Assembly (NCBI GenBank): GCA_018398585.1
Contig: JAGTTD010000008.1
Coordinates: forward strand, 27,147,208-27,211,207
Length of the DNA stretch: 64,000 nucleotides
Direction: 5' to 3'
Source of the DNA: Simmondsia chinensis
Taxonomy: Eukaryota > Streptophyta > Magnoliopsida > Caryophyllales > Simmondsiaceae
The notes beneath the pieces were generated by a model. The model saw only the letters and a program-made list of their open reading frames with translations. It ran no database searches and had not been told where the DNA came from. The translations under genes were made by a program, and so were the position numbers. Below, piece by piece: positions 10,471 through 22,282 of this stretch. Each line of letters opens with the position of its first letter. Positions within the stretch are counted from its first letter, which is position 1.

Positions 10471-11880
10471 AGGAAACTCCTAGGAACACCCGAAGCTTTA
10501 CCAAAATGTTGTTGGAGGAATCTCCTCCAGGGATTTCTCTACCAGTCCTTGAAGTTGTGGCTCGAAGAAAAGAACTAGGAGAGATGCTCCTCTTGCACTT
10601 CCACCTAGAGCCATTCAGACAGCATAAGGAGAAGAAGAAGCTCCAATCTCACAGATGGTGAGAAAGAGAAAAGCTAAACTTCCCCAACCAGAGGTATTAG
10701 CCTTTCTTGACTGGTTTTCTTTTATTCATCTCTTGCTAAAGTTGTTCTAACTTAGCCTTCTATGCACATAGGAGACAACACCTTTAGTCATATTGGAAAT
10801 CCAAGACTCTCCACTGCAGCCACGCATGTTAGAGCTCCATTAGGAAACTAAATCTCTCAGCTCAAGCACTGGTGAAGAAAGAGATATAGTCACTTCAGCC
10901 CATAAGTCACTTGTAAGCGAGCTGCCCAGAGAAGCTCAACTCCTTGCCTCTTTCAAACAAGGCCTTGTCTGGGTTCCATTCCTTCTTCTAGGAACGTCCT
11001 CAATAACCATTGAAGAGATTCCTCTCTTTCTTTGGCTCATGAATCCTTGATGTCTGAACCATTAGTTAGTTTTGAAATACAAGTATTGTCTTTTCCAAAA
11101 GTCCCCCTCAAGGAAGGCAATCTAACGGCTCAAGCACCAATAGAAGTTCCTCCTATCCCTCCAGTTGTAGTTCCAGAGATAAAAATTAGCCCTTATTTAC
11201 TCTATTTTTGCTCCAAAGTTGGGACTTAATCTAACTTCTTTTATGCTGTCCCTTTCAGGTTACACCACCAAGAGTCACTTCTCCTCCTATCTCAGAGAAG
11301 ATTACATCTCCTCCACTAAACGGCATACCTACCTATCCTCTCCCTGACTGAGAATGCCACTTGCCAAGAAGCAATCTCCCTAGTGAAAGCCTTGAAAGAA
11401 GATCCCAAGGTGGCCCCTGCCACTACCAGAGAGGTCGACGTGTTGGAGAGGATTTTTATCAAAATCAACCAAGAGGTCCTATCGCTCCTTCAAAAGAAGT
11501 GACAATGCCAATATGCTATCAGGATCTGGGGCATTCAGCTAGCCTAAGAGGCCTACAACTTCTATTTGAAGAGCTCTAAGCAGCAAAGGAATTCCAAAGT
11601 CAAAAAGCTCAAGACATCATATGCTTAGAAGGTGAAATCCATTTCCTATAGGAGAAATTAAGCCAACTCAGGGAACAACCTTCATCTCTAAAGCAGCAGC
11701 ATTCCTCTCAAGGCTCAAGAGTTGGAGAGCTCAAGCAAGCAACCACATATGCCCAGAGAGCCCATCAAGCCCTTCGAGAAGAGGCCATTTCCATGGACCC
11801 ACGGCTGAATAAGGCTACTAGTCAATTGTCATCAATAGAGGAGTCCGTAGTTAGGATTAGGACCCAACTCTTTTCATGAT
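10471..11880 (+). pseudogene. C-terminal low-complexity and coiled-coil part of the antisense frame (T1)
   Basis: Downstream of the PMD region the plus strand keeps short reading frames rich in Glu, Gln, Pro and Ser (for example 11,032-11,226 and 11,361-11,576). Near 11,580-11,870 there is a Gln/Glu/Leu-rich stretch that could form a coiled coil. The same strand of T2 has a similar arrangement at 41,830-43,600, including a matching run near 43,260-43,520, which argues that this is an inherited part of the family. No recognised domain was found. Confidence 0.45.
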
Positions 11881-12278
11881 GTATAGAAGTCTTTTGGCCA
11901 TAAAAGAACTTTTATATTAGCCATCTTCTTCTCAAGATTATCAATGAAATACGAATTTCTTTGAATATGTCTCTCAGTTCGGTAGCTGTTTTTATCTATT
12001 TTTCTTAAGGATCATTAAGTTGATCCTCAAGACACTAATATTAAAATTGGGCCCATAATCCAGGGAATCTAAATTTAAGAACCTCTTTGTTAGAATCCCA
12101 AATTGAAAGCACATATTTCTTAAGGAACCTGTCATTAACAGCCCTCTGGTAATTTTTCTAGGTCTTGGAGTAAGTTTGTGTTTCCTCTAAATACCTCTAC
12201 GACTCTGAATGGGCTTTCCCAATTTAGGGACCATTTCCTAAAGACACAATCTTTTTGGCCAATGGGCAATACTACTTT

Positions 12279-14030
12279 CTAGAATAAGTCACCCAAATTG
12301 AAGGACCTAGGTTTGACCTTTTTATTGTAGCCTTTAGCCACCCTCTTCTTTTGCTTTTCTAGTTTACGAAGGGCATCAAGTCTAACTTGGTTCGGGTAAG
12401 TTAATTCATCCATCATTGCCTGCTCATATTCAAGTTCAGAAAACCTCCCTTGATGAGCCCACCCAATAGACTGAATCACGACTTCCATTAGGAGTACCAG
12501 CGTCATGGACATACGTTAAATGGAAGGGGGTTGTCTCAGTTGCATCATGTTTGGACGTTCTATAGGCCCAAAGGGCATCTAGTAAAAACTCATGCCACTT
12601 TCTAGAATTATCCTCGATCATTTTCTCAATATTGGCCTTTAGAATCTCATTAGTAGACTCTGCCTAGCCATTTGCCTAAGCGTAATAAGGGGTTGAGTTC
12701 AAGATTTCTATATTTGAAATTCCTAGTGAACTCCTTAATCTCAGCTCCATTGGACACTTTAGGTTGGTCCACAGTTATGGTTTTCGCGATTCAAACCTAC
12801 ATAGTATATATTCCTTAATGAAAATGATGACATCTTTTTGATTGATTGATGACATCGGTTCATGATCCACACTCTGGCTTCTACTAGTCACCTATAGGGT
12901 TCACGTGTATCTAACATTATTGAGGGTGATCAGTGGAGGTTTCTTCAGGAGAGGGTTGAGCTGCTACCTATTTGGGATTCTTTTGACTTCAGACCTTAGC
13001 CGGGTGAAGTTGACCATGTTAGGTGGTGAGGTGACCGCTTAGGGATATTCACCACCAGATCAGCTTGGGAGATGATTCGTAGAAGGAGGGAGGAGGACTC
13101 CATCCATCATCTTCACTAGTTCCAGTTACACATTCAGAGGCACTTGTTTTTTTTGTGGCTTGCTTCTGGTGAGCGACTTTGGACCTGTGACAGATTGCGG
13201 AGACATCAGGTTTAGGGCATTCAGTCTTCATGTGTGCTGTGTGGTTAAGATGTTGAGTCGCATAGCCACCTTTTCTTTGCCTGCAGCTTCTCTGCTTCTG
13301 TTTGGTCTAAGGTGTCATCACGTACATCCTTTACCTGGCGTGTGCTTCCTTGGCGTGAGCTTATTTAGTGGGCTACTACTCAGTTCTATGGTCATGAAAT
13401 GGATTGTATTCTCGCCCACCTTTCCCTTTTTGTGATGGTCTACATCCTTTAGTACAAGCATAACCTGAGGATTCAACATTCCCAGTCTAGACCTTCTTTA
13501 GCTGTTATTGAGGAGATCACAGGACTGGTCTGCAGTCATCTCATTGCTGCTCCTATGCTCTATGGTGCTCATCGTGATTCTCAGATTTCGCAGGAGTGGG
13601 GGATTGAGCACCAGGTTTTGCTTGGATTCGTCCTTTCTTCAACTTTTGCTTTTGTTACTCAAGTTGACCTTTGATTCTTTTTTTGATTATTTATCTTTTC
13701 GACTTTGATTCATTGATGTAGGCCTCTCTGGCCATGTCTTGGTGTATACCTCTTGTAGACTTGTACATATATTTTTTTTCATATATGATATATCTTACTG
13801 ACCTACCAAAAAGAATGATGCTGCTTGCTAAAAGGAGGGTTAATCTCATCTATGATATCCATTGCCCATCCTTGAAAGGGCCATATAGCATGCATTTCAG
13901 TAGCAAGAACTCTTGGTACATGACTATGTCTTTGGTATGCTCTGTATCCCTTGGCATACTTGATATAGTCGGCCATCATTGATGGCCAACAATATTCATA
14001 ACGTCTAATGAGCTAGTGTATCTTATTACT
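12279..14030 (-). pseudogene. integrase of T1, broken and interrupted by a LINE fragment
   Basis: The zinc-binding and N-terminal part reads at about 13,985-13,816 (MADYIKYAKGYRAYQR, then WPFQGWAMDIIDEINPP). The C-terminal part reads at 12,621-12,279 (WHEFLLDALWAYRTS, TTPFHLTYV, then KRVAKGYNKKVKPRSFNLGD). The central catalytic part is split by a plus-strand LINE fragment at about 12,840-13,815, and about 75 bp present in T2 seems to be missing at the junction. The order and the WAYRT block identify a Ty3/gypsy integrase of Tat type. Confidence 0.8.
12840..13815 (+). mobile_element. 5'-truncated L1-type LINE fragment inside T1 integrase
   Basis: Plus-strand translation gives a zf-RVT domain with shifts: GIFTTRSAWEMIRRRRE near 13,050-13,090, then CVLCG, VESHSHLFFACSFSASVWSKV near 13,230-13,310. 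The right end resembles the usual plant L1 3' end (TTTTTTTTCATATAT then TTACTGACCTACCAAAAAG, near 13,770-13,815). Comparison with T2 at 44,960-45,130 shows that T2 lacks this sequence, so it is an insertion. No clean target duplication was found. Confidence 0.7.
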
Positions 14031-14489
14031 AGCTAAATGGGATCTGCAAATACCATAATGGGCTCTAACCATCACTAGCATTGCTTTGTCTAAGTCCATA
14101 CACTTGAGAAGCACTCCACTAGCGTCTCTTTTATATAATTCTCCCGACTTATCATCAAGATGGAATCTATTAGCTCTCATTTTCATCTTTTTGTCCTTAG
14201 CAAAGTCACGAGGGTTTTTGAAGTATCCATCTAGGGCTTCCTCGAATCAACACGTTGACTTGTGACAGATTGATGCACCTCAAAGCAATCCAAGTGATTA
14301 CTTGTAATTACTTGGCTCTCAGAACTGAAGGACTCAAAGAATTAAAGATCATGGTTTAAAACCTTAGTTTTAGTAACCATGGTTTCAACATACCATGTCC
14401 CGAGAAACTTATACCCTAAGGCTAATTAGGCCAAATCATTGGCTACCTTGTTCCTTTCTCGAAGCATGTGTTCAAATTAGATGCCGTTA

Positions 14490-14845
14490 AACTTGCTCAA
14501 CAGTTCATGCTCTATTGCGATGTAATTTATTTGACGTATCACTTAAACACCAAAACTCCCCCTTTACTTGGAAGATGACCAACTGTGAATCCCCTTTCAT
14601 GATCACATTAGGGACTTGTATTTCAAGTAGAGTCTGTAGGCCTATAATTAATGCCTCATACTCTATTATGCTGTTGGAACACTTGCCATCCAATGTGACA
14701 GCCAACTCTGTACCAATCGTAGTAGTGACTCAATCACAATCCCAACTCCAGCACTTGAATTGGTCCTTGATCTATCCTAATATAGCTTCCAAGAGACCAT
14801 CTCTATTACAAAGAGCTGATCTACCTCGTAATCTATGCTAGTTTG
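14490..14845 (-). pseudogene. second (plant archaeal-like) RNase H domain of T1
   Basis: The frame 14,705-14,505 contains SIIEYEALIIGLQTLLEIQ then MKGDSQLVIFQVKGEF. These are the E-Y-E-A-L and D-S-Q-L blocks of the additional RNase H (aRH) that marks the Tat lineage, with Glu and Asp as catalytic carboxylates. It lies between the first RNase H and integrase, as in other Tat elements. The block is missing from T2. Confidence 0.75.
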
Positions 14846-14899
14846 AATGTGTGGACGGTCAGCTAAAGAGTCTGCTAAGGCTTGGCTTTTGATTGACTT

Positions 14900-15350
14900 T
14901 TGTGACACATAAATCAATTCAAATTGAAGTACAACAATACTCCACTTGATTAACCTTTCCTCATTAGAGGTCTACCTAGCATGTATTTAAGGACATTTGT
15001 CTGAGCAATGACGTATATGATAAATGCTAAGAAGTAATGTCTCAACTTTAAGGATGCATAGAACAGAGATAGACACAATTTTTCAATGGAGGAATACTTT
15101 ATTTCACATTCATTTAAACAACGGCTTAGGTAGAACACTGCCTGGTCAAACCCCTGCTCGTTGTCATGTACAAGCAAACAACCAATTGCTCATCAAAAGT
15201 AGAGACATAAATCTTCAACAATTTGCCTTGCTTAGCTAGAATCAACACTGGTGGCTTGATCAAGTATTTCCTTAATGGCCTCAAAGGCTGCTTGGTGTGG
15301 CTTCTCCAACTTGAAGTCCTTCTTAAACTTGAGTCTCCAGTAGTGGATAT
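14900..15350 (-). pseudogene. first RNase H domain of T1
   Basis: 15,177-14,950 reads QAVFYLSRCLNECEIKYSSIEKLCLSLFYA, with the LRHYFLA block following, typical of the retroviral-type RNase H in Ty3/gypsy polyproteins (Y-P-iYYvSr, E-r-Y-s-p-iEk). The upstream part is out of frame. Confidence 0.75.
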
Positions 15351-15559
15351 AAGACTTTGGTGTTTTTTGCGACATTTGAAATGAAATGTCTTAGAAAGTT
15401 TACCACTCCAAGAAGCGTTGGAGCTCTTGAAGGAGATTTGGCCTCTTGCATGGTCTTGGTCTTGTTTATATCAACATCAATTCCCCTCTGGTGCACTAAG
15501 AAACCAAGTAAGTTCCAAGCACGTATGCCAAAGGCATATTTTTAATGGGTTCATCTTGA

Positions 15560-16500
15560 GATTGTGGCTCCTCATTTGAAGGAACACTCCGCTCAAGTCC
15601 CCCAAGTGCCTGACTTAGGACTTTCATTTTACCACGATGTCATCTATGTAGACTTCCATGGTTTTGCCAATGAGATCACCAAAGATCATGTTCATGACTC
15701 TTTGGTAGGTGGCAGCAATGTTCTTTATGCCAAATGGCATATCCACCCACTCAAAGGTCCCTATTAACCCAGGGCGTCTAAATGTTGTCTTATGGGTATC
15801 CTCCAAGGCAATCATCATTTGGTAGTACCCATAGTAGCTATCCATAAAATATAAGACCTCAGGCCTAGAGGCTAGATCTATGAGGACATTAGCTATTGGC
15901 ATAAGGTATTCCTCCTTTGGGGTGGCTGCAATTAGATCTCTGAAATCAATAGACTCTAACTTTGCCATTCTTTTTTATAATAGGAACAATATTTTCCAAC
16001 CACTCGACATATGTAACAGTCCTTATGAATTTGGCCTTCAAGAGTCTCTCAATCTCCTCTTCGACCAAATATATCACTTCTTGCGACATCCTTCTCTAGG
16101 CCTGAATTATGGGCCTTGAGCCTAACTTGATGGTAAGCCTATGCTCAACCACTTTTCTGTCAAGGCCAGGCATCTCATGATAGTCCCAGGCGAAGCAATC
16201 CTTAAACTTAAGGAGCAAGGTCAAATACTACTTCCTCTACTTTTTAGAAAGCAGAGCACTCAAATATGTTGGTCCTGGACTTCTGCAGATCCCAAGTTAA
16301 CCTCGAGGAGGAAGTCTTGGATTTCAGCCCTTAAATCCTCCATCTTAGCTGGTGCTACTCTAAAGATAGATAACTCCGACTCTTTTTCCTGTATCACCTG
16401 GACTACGAGGCATTCTTTATAAACAAATGGTTGCTCAGCCCACAACTGATCCTTAGCATACCAAGCCACTAGCTTTACAATGACTGAGGAGAAGCCTTTG
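15560..16500 (-). pseudogene. reverse transcriptase of T1 (YIDD intact)
   Basis: 15,968-15,624 contains RDLIAATPKEEYLMPIANV, then the FMDSYYGYYQMMIA block (catalytic Asp region), VDMPFGIKNIAATYQRVMN and, at the end, VYIDDIVVK with the intact YxDD. The preceding piece 16,469-16,260 is the linker upstream of RT. The N-terminal RT block between about 15,970 and 16,110 contains a frameshift near the KNGK region. Of the two Tat copies here this one keeps the catalytic motif. Confidence 0.85.
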
Positions 16501-16599
16501 GGCCTTTAATGGGAAGTCTTGGCTTTCTCCATAAGACTTCTGGTGTGCCTTAAAGGTCTCCTTCATCTAGAAGGACTCTCATACATCCCCAAAAGTTAG

Positions 16600-17110
16600 A
16601 GTCCTCTTACTCTACACCAACTTGATTAACCTTAGCTTTAGAGAGCACAATGTCAAGGAAGGCTATCAATTCCTTATGTTGGGCAATTTGATAAGCAGTC
16701 CTCTTCACATCTAGTGGTCCCACACCGTCTTCATAGAATTTTTTCTCAACGTAGTTGGAGCAAGCCATGAATGGCTTGTTATCTGCCATAACAACCTCAT
16801 ACTTGTCGTGGTTCCAGAAAATTAACAGCTGGTGAAGTGAAGAAGGGATACAGTAATTGGCATGTAGCCAATCTCTCCCAAGCAATGCATTATAGCTTGA
16901 GGTAGTATCCACTACAAAGAAAGTTGTTAGCTTGAGATTTACCAATGTCCCCCAACATATATGAAGGCAGGACATTGATGGTTGCACCATTGTCTACCAA
17001 GACTCTATTCACCAAGATGCCATCAAATTTGGATTTGATGTATAAAGGCTTGAAGTATTTATTGGCAGTATTAGGCCGATCAAATATCATATTCATTATG
17101 CCAGGAGTGT
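16600..17110 (-). pseudogene. protease region of T1
   Basis: 17,096-16,890 reads SKFDGILVNRVLVDNGATINVLPSYML; the retropepsin motif is VDNGAT, the usual Tat form of the Asp-Ser/Thr-Gly site. 16,990-16,607 continues through TTSSYNALLGRDWLHA, the second conserved protease block. A frameshift sits between the two pieces. Confidence 0.75.
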
Positions 17111-17916
17111 CATCAATTTACTTGGATATATGGCTTTTAACTTTAAAAGACAAAGGATCAGGATTACCTTTGATAGCTGCTACTTCAGCCACAAGTTCCA
17201 CATGGGGATCTTTGTCTGGTCCTATTACATCCCCTCGAGGACCTCCTATGTGTCAATTTCCATGAACTCCAAGGGAAGGAGAAAAGCAATTCTAACATCA
17301 ACTTGCTCAAGGAGTGGCTCGAACTGTATCTTGATCCCTTGATTTTTCTTTTCTTCATGACTACCATCAATTAGCATGTCCAAATATTAAGGTTGATCTT
17401 TTAGTTCAACATTTGGGGTTAGAGACTCTTCTATTAGTTGTGGGAAGTCTTCTTCATGGAAGTCGATTTCGATGTCAGACCATGTTGGCTTAACATGGTC
17501 CACCGATTCTACTAAACTAATGCTGAGGGAATTGTACTTCTCCTCGTCATTAGACATTCTTCAAGCCAATGAATTCTTGGCAAGTTGATCCCACCAACAT
17601 TCTATACCCCTAGAAGACGAGAGACTAGCCCATCTCTTGAGCTTTTTGCGTGGCTCACATTTTCTAGCAGTGGTTAAAGGTCCTGATTTCATTTTTGGAT
17701 CCTTGAGATCCATAGAGTCAATAAACTTGTCCTTGCAGACTCTGTTCTCTTCCTCAGAGAGCCTAGTCAAGCAAGTGACAAGTAGTGCTCTTCGTTGCGC
17801 TATGTTCTTTTGTAGTTGCCTTCTTTTCTGGGTTCATGTAAGGTTGGCCGCTCAAGGCAGTTCCTTCTCCAAACATTACCAAATTGAACCGTTAAAGGTT
17901 GTTGCCTTGATTGCCC
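17111..17916 (-). pseudogene. gag C-terminus of T1, left of the hAT insertion
   Basis: The frame 17,770-17,561 (LTRLSEEENRVCKDKF, then KPRK-type basic sequence) aligns with 50,270-50,480 of T2. Immediately upstream the T2 sequence continues into the block that in T1 lies at 27,119-27,252, so the two halves of T1 gag are separated by the hAT transposon. Confidence 0.65.
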
Positions 17917-17992
17917 TAGTCCCTGATCCCAGCGCGGACCAGGGCAGGCCAGCCCGGGGTTGGGCCTGGCCTTGGGCCAGCGGAACCGGCCC

Positions 17993-17995
<3 letters not shown>

Positions 17996-18079
<84 letters not shown>

Positions 18080-18080
18080 T
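17996..18080. repeat. (TA)n microsatellite
   Basis: More than 35 TA units in a row, with one interruption near 18,070. The tract lies inside the hAT element, next to its G+C-rich left end. Reading frames crossing it in both directions are artefacts. Confidence 0.95.
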
Positions 18081-18299
18081 ATTTTGAGTAAAAAATAATT
18101 ATAATTTATTGATAAATAATATAACATACAATACAATACAATCATAATCATAAATATATTTTATAAAATAAAATGTATTATACCTTGTTAAATAATATAG
18201 GTATAACAAGATAATGGTGGCATAAAATGTTACAAATATATTTTATAAAAGAAAATATATTATAAAAAAATATAATTATAACAATATAAATAAATTAAT

Positions 18300-19211
18300 C
18301 TAAACTTGCTATGGTTGGTGCAGTACTAGTACTGGAGCTAGCGTCATCGTCTTCATCGCTTGATTCCAATTTTAGACGATCTTAGTCTTTATCTATTGCA
18401 GCCATCCAGTCCTTCTAGAGCACCGACATTTCTAAGGTGGTCGGTACTAGCGTTGCTCTCTTTGATCCAAGCAATCTACCACCTATACTAAAAGAAGACT
18501 CTGATGCCACTGTAGACACCGAACATGCTAGTATATCGCATGCCATGGTGGAAAGCATGAGATATTTGGTTTTATTTGAATCCACTATTGTAAAATATCA
18601 AAATGTGGATTAGATAGAATTCAATCATTGCTGAACACATGTACAAAAAAAGCTCAGCATACGATATGAGACTTTAATCGGTTAAACATATCCCACGCCT
18701 ATAATTTTCCTCAAGAAAAGGACAAAGATGATGTAGAAGATATGTTAGAAGATAATTTTTTCGAATACACGGAATATAAATTATGTAAATTTTCATCAAC
18801 TTTAGCAGCAAAAGATTGTACATGAAAAGTTGGTATCATGTTTTCATAAAATATTTAGGAAATAATTCAAAACCTGCAAGTTTACAATATGCATTACAAA
18901 CAGTGGCAATACAATATGCCATTAGTAATTCAGAGTAATATTTTAAAAACTTTTCTATCATAACGGTAATGGAGCCCTGCAACATGGGGTTGAAGGAGTT
19001 ATCCATCATCCGCGCAGCAATATCTCCCAATCTAGATATTGCTTGTGGAATGGTTGAGTAATAACATCAAAAAAAATGTGGTAGCCTCTTTAAAAATAAT
19101 AAAAAATGTACAGATATCATTAATGATATCTTAATCTATATTTTCAAAATTAAAATAACTTAGATCTGTATGACTTTGCTGTAAAAATTGAATTAACATG
19201 TCTTTGTATGG
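18300..19211 (-). pseudogene. hAT transposase, C-terminal half
   Basis: 19,030-18,836 reads MIEKFLKYYSELLMAYCIA, matching the conserved hAT block of MK-KF-KYW-LL-iA type before the dimerisation domain. 18,560-18,300 reads SVSTVASESSFSIGGRLLGS followed by an acidic Ser/Asp/Glu-rich tail; the SESSFS-GGR motif is the hallmark of the hAT C-terminal dimerisation domain. Several stops lie between. The first residues (SYKDMLIQF, near 19,190) continue directly from the block at 25,610 once the Athila-like element is removed. Confidence 0.8.
19206..19210. repeat. left target-site duplication of the Athila-like element (GTATG)
   Basis: GTATG is repeated at 25,605-25,609 on the other side. One extra base lies between duplication and LTR on each side. 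The hAT reading frame continues sensibly across the two sites. Confidence 0.6.
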
Positions 19212-20551
19212 TATTGATGTGACTTGTATTTACATATTTTATTCTTCATTCCCGCAATATATTTGGCTTTTACATGTGTGTTTTGTTGTAATCTATTTTG
19301 GCTTAGAATGAAACGGAGCAAACAAAGGTTGAAAAGCCACAGAATCAAACGTAATCGAGGCATAATTGAAGACTACTTTGAGAAATCCAGCCACATGTGG
19401 AAAAGAATAACCAATCGGGTTGTAATTCGGTAACCCAAATAGGCTTCGTGGATAGTTAATATATATATTTTATAAAATTAAATAGTATATTATATTTATG
19501 TAATATTATATATATATATATTTTTATTTATGTGACGGGAGGAGAGAGGGGGCCGCACTACACGCCGCTCGGCCCCGTTTTGTTTAAATATCGAAAACCT
19601 AATTGTTTTAGGGAGATCTTTTTGCCATGCCTCCTTCATCCTCTCCTTCACGAAGCCGCTACGAGATCCAAAGGGTTCTCAAATGCCGAAGCACAGGTGG
19701 TCGGAGTACTGGGGGAATGAGAGCAAGGATCAACGTCAACATCAATTAGGGGAGTCTTCAAATTTTTAGTTTTATCACTATTGTTTTCTTTCCTGGATTT
19801 CATGATGTTTAGAACTCCTACGGAGGAGTAGACTTTTAATTTAGGGATGGAGAACGGGTAGCCGTCCGTATCCCAGATTTATATTTTATTGTAAACAATG
19901 GTTATTTTATGTCATATACGCACCCCTGTGGGGAATTTAGGATCGTTGTTTGGTTTTCTTTATGTCAGCTTGTAGCCATGTTATGATTTTTAAGTTATTA
20001 GCGTTAGTCTACGAGCTTGTAGCCTAGACCATAACATAACCGGTTTTCACACGTGGTTAGGGTTGAGGTTGTACCCAACCCTAAACACAATCTTTATACA
20101 AATTGATATTTGGTTAGGAGTGACAAAGGAATTGAGTAGTGCTAATGAGATAACCTATGCTACTTGTAGGAGTGATATCATAGGTTATGCCTTTAGACTA
20201 GTTCATTACCCTAAGCCCTGATTTAAATACTAATTCAGGCTTAGTGCTTGTAGCCTAAACCTCCTAAACCATTGTCATAGTAGAATATAATGACGGGATA
20301 CGTGTTAAGCTACCCTAAATTCACTCCCTAACTAACTTCAATTGAATTGACATATTTAGTTTATTGTTAGTTTTGCTATTTTAGTTAACAAATTATTTAA
20401 ACCAACAAAACTCGATTTCAACCGCTCATTAATAACAAAATCCAACTTAACTCCGATTCCCCGTGGATACGACCCGTATACCCAATTTAGCTGCGACGAT
20501 CTTGTACACTTGCGGGTAGACGGTTTTAAAATGCACATTTAAAACACATCA
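19212..20551 (+). repeat. 5' LTR of the Athila-like element
   Basis: It is nearly collinear with 24,223-25,603. It begins TATTGATGTGAC (the partner keeps the canonical TG) and ends CACATCA. Both copies share the CTACACGCC/CTACACACC block, the GACGGGATACGTGTTAA block and the TCGATTTCA-CCGCTCATTAATAAC block. Small AT-rich length differences occur near 19,440-19,530 and 24,480-24,580. Confidence 0.9.
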
Positions 20552-20554
20552 AGT

Positions 20555-20579
20555 TTTTGGCCCCATTCTCGGGGAATCG
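20555..20579 (+). other. primer-binding site of the Athila-like element
   Basis: Just after the LTR the sequence reads TTTTTGGCCCCATTCTCGGGG. This is the Athila-type site TTTTTGGCGCCGTTGCCGGGG with several transitions, so the primer site is recognisable but worn. Confidence 0.8.
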
Positions 20580-20870
20580 GTAAGCTAAGTTGATTTTGAA
20601 ATTAACAAAGTCATTTTATTTTATTTTATTTTTTTGTTTAAGAAAAAAATCTAAATAAATAAAAAAATTTACTTTACTTTTTTTTGTCTATTTTTTTCCA
20701 TTTATTTTTCGTTATTTTATTTTACTATTTTTATTTTTTAATTTTACTTTTAATTTTTTTTCTTTGTTTAAAAAAGACTTATTTTTCATTAGTTTACTTT
20801 TCTATTTTATTTTTCTTTGTTCGTTTATTTTTGCTTATTTATTTATTTTGTTTTAGTTATATTTTTTCGA

Positions 20871-22272
20871 ATGGCTAACCTTATACCGCGTACGATTAGG
20901 GACCACTTCATTCCCCACACGTACGTCACACCCGCCGGAGTTACGTTACCTGATCTGGGTAATTTTAACTTCGAGCTTAAGCCTGAGATCATCAACATGC
21001 TTCCCATTTTCCATGGGAAGGCGATTGAGAGCCCATACAAGCACCTCGATGCGTTTACAGAAATTTGCGAAACTTGTCATCATCAAGGTGTTTCAACTGA
21101 TGCTGTTCGGCTACGTCTTTTTCCATTCTCGTTAAAGGATGTAGCCAAAAGGTGGTTTCAATCTCTTCCGAGACATGAAACCACCACTTGAGCTGACCTC
21201 CAGCAAAAGTTCCTGATCAAATTTTATCCTACAGCCAAAACTATGGCTGTTAGACGTGCAATCAATAGTTTTGAACAAAAGGATCATGAACAATTCCATG
21301 AGAGTTAGAACAGATTTAAGGAGCTCCTTAGAAGCTGTCCCCACCATGGGTCACCTAAGTGGGCTCTTGTGCAGAATTTGTGCGATGGTCTCACGGCTTC
21401 CAACAAGCAAATGGTTAATGCTTCAAGCGGGGGAGCATTTAACCAACAAGATGAGGATGAGGCATGGATGCTATTTGAGCGCCTCAGCGAACACTCTCTC
21501 GACCAAGCCTCTTCTATGAGAGTGGTTAATGGGGGTACACATGGTGTCTACGAAGTAGCACCCAATGATAACATCAACCCTAGAATAGACGCCCTTAGTC
21601 GGAAGATGGATCAGATTATGAAGTTGCATGTGAATCCTACTAATGTGCGTATGGTCAATGCAATTGAGTCATCAAGTGATATTACTCCATGCTACATTTG
21701 TTCAAGTGAGGACCATTATGTGTTTAATTGTGTATATGCGTCACAATTCCCCGAATACGTACAGGAACAGGTTCAGGCAGCTCAAGGATATTCGGGAAAT
21801 TGCGACCCGTTCTAAAACACCTACAATTCTGGGTGGCACGATCATCCGAACTTCTGGTGGAAGCAGGACGCCAATCAATATCAACCCACGTAACAACAAG
21901 ATCCTAGCTTTGAAGGTAACATGCACCCTCCCGTTTTTCAGGGAGGGCATAGGTATGATGTTCGATCTCACTCCATTGTTTCTCATAATGACCCTCCTCC
22001 TCCACCTCCAGGATTTATGTCACAGTTCGAGGAGCGTATGCTCCACTTTATGGAGGATGCCACACAACTGATTCGGTCTTATTCGCAATCTATCGCCAAA
22101 TTCGAGACCTAGATAAGACAGTTGACCCACGCACTAAATATGATAGAGGAAGGGAGGTTACCCTCCCAACCATTCACAAACCCCACGGGATCAACCAGTT
22201 CTAACCCTGGCTTGCTCATTTAGATTGGGTCGGTTTCAGAGAGGAGAACCTTAGAAAAATTGAGGTTGAAAC
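20871..22272 (+). pseudogene. gag of the Athila-like element, with stops
   Basis: The ATG at 20,871 opens MANLIPRTIRDHF. The Athila gag core follows: NFELKPEIINMLPIFHG, DPHKHL-like, RLRLFPFSLKDVAKRWFQSL. A TGA at 21,191 (expected CGA, Arg) and a TAG near 21,307 (expected CAG, Gln) break the frame, and more stops follow near 21,813, 21,890 and 22,110. A CCHC knuckle CYICSSEDHYVFNC lies at about 21,690-21,730, and a proline run (PPPPPPGF) at about 21,985. The pattern of stops fits methyl-C deamination. Confidence 0.85.
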
Positions 22273-22282
22273 TGAGAATTAT

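Noticed and set aside
17637..18151. Reading frames of 91-153 codons across the (TA)n tract
   Set aside because: They encode runs of Ile and Tyr created by the microsatellite; the true content is the gag of T1 and the end of the hAT element.
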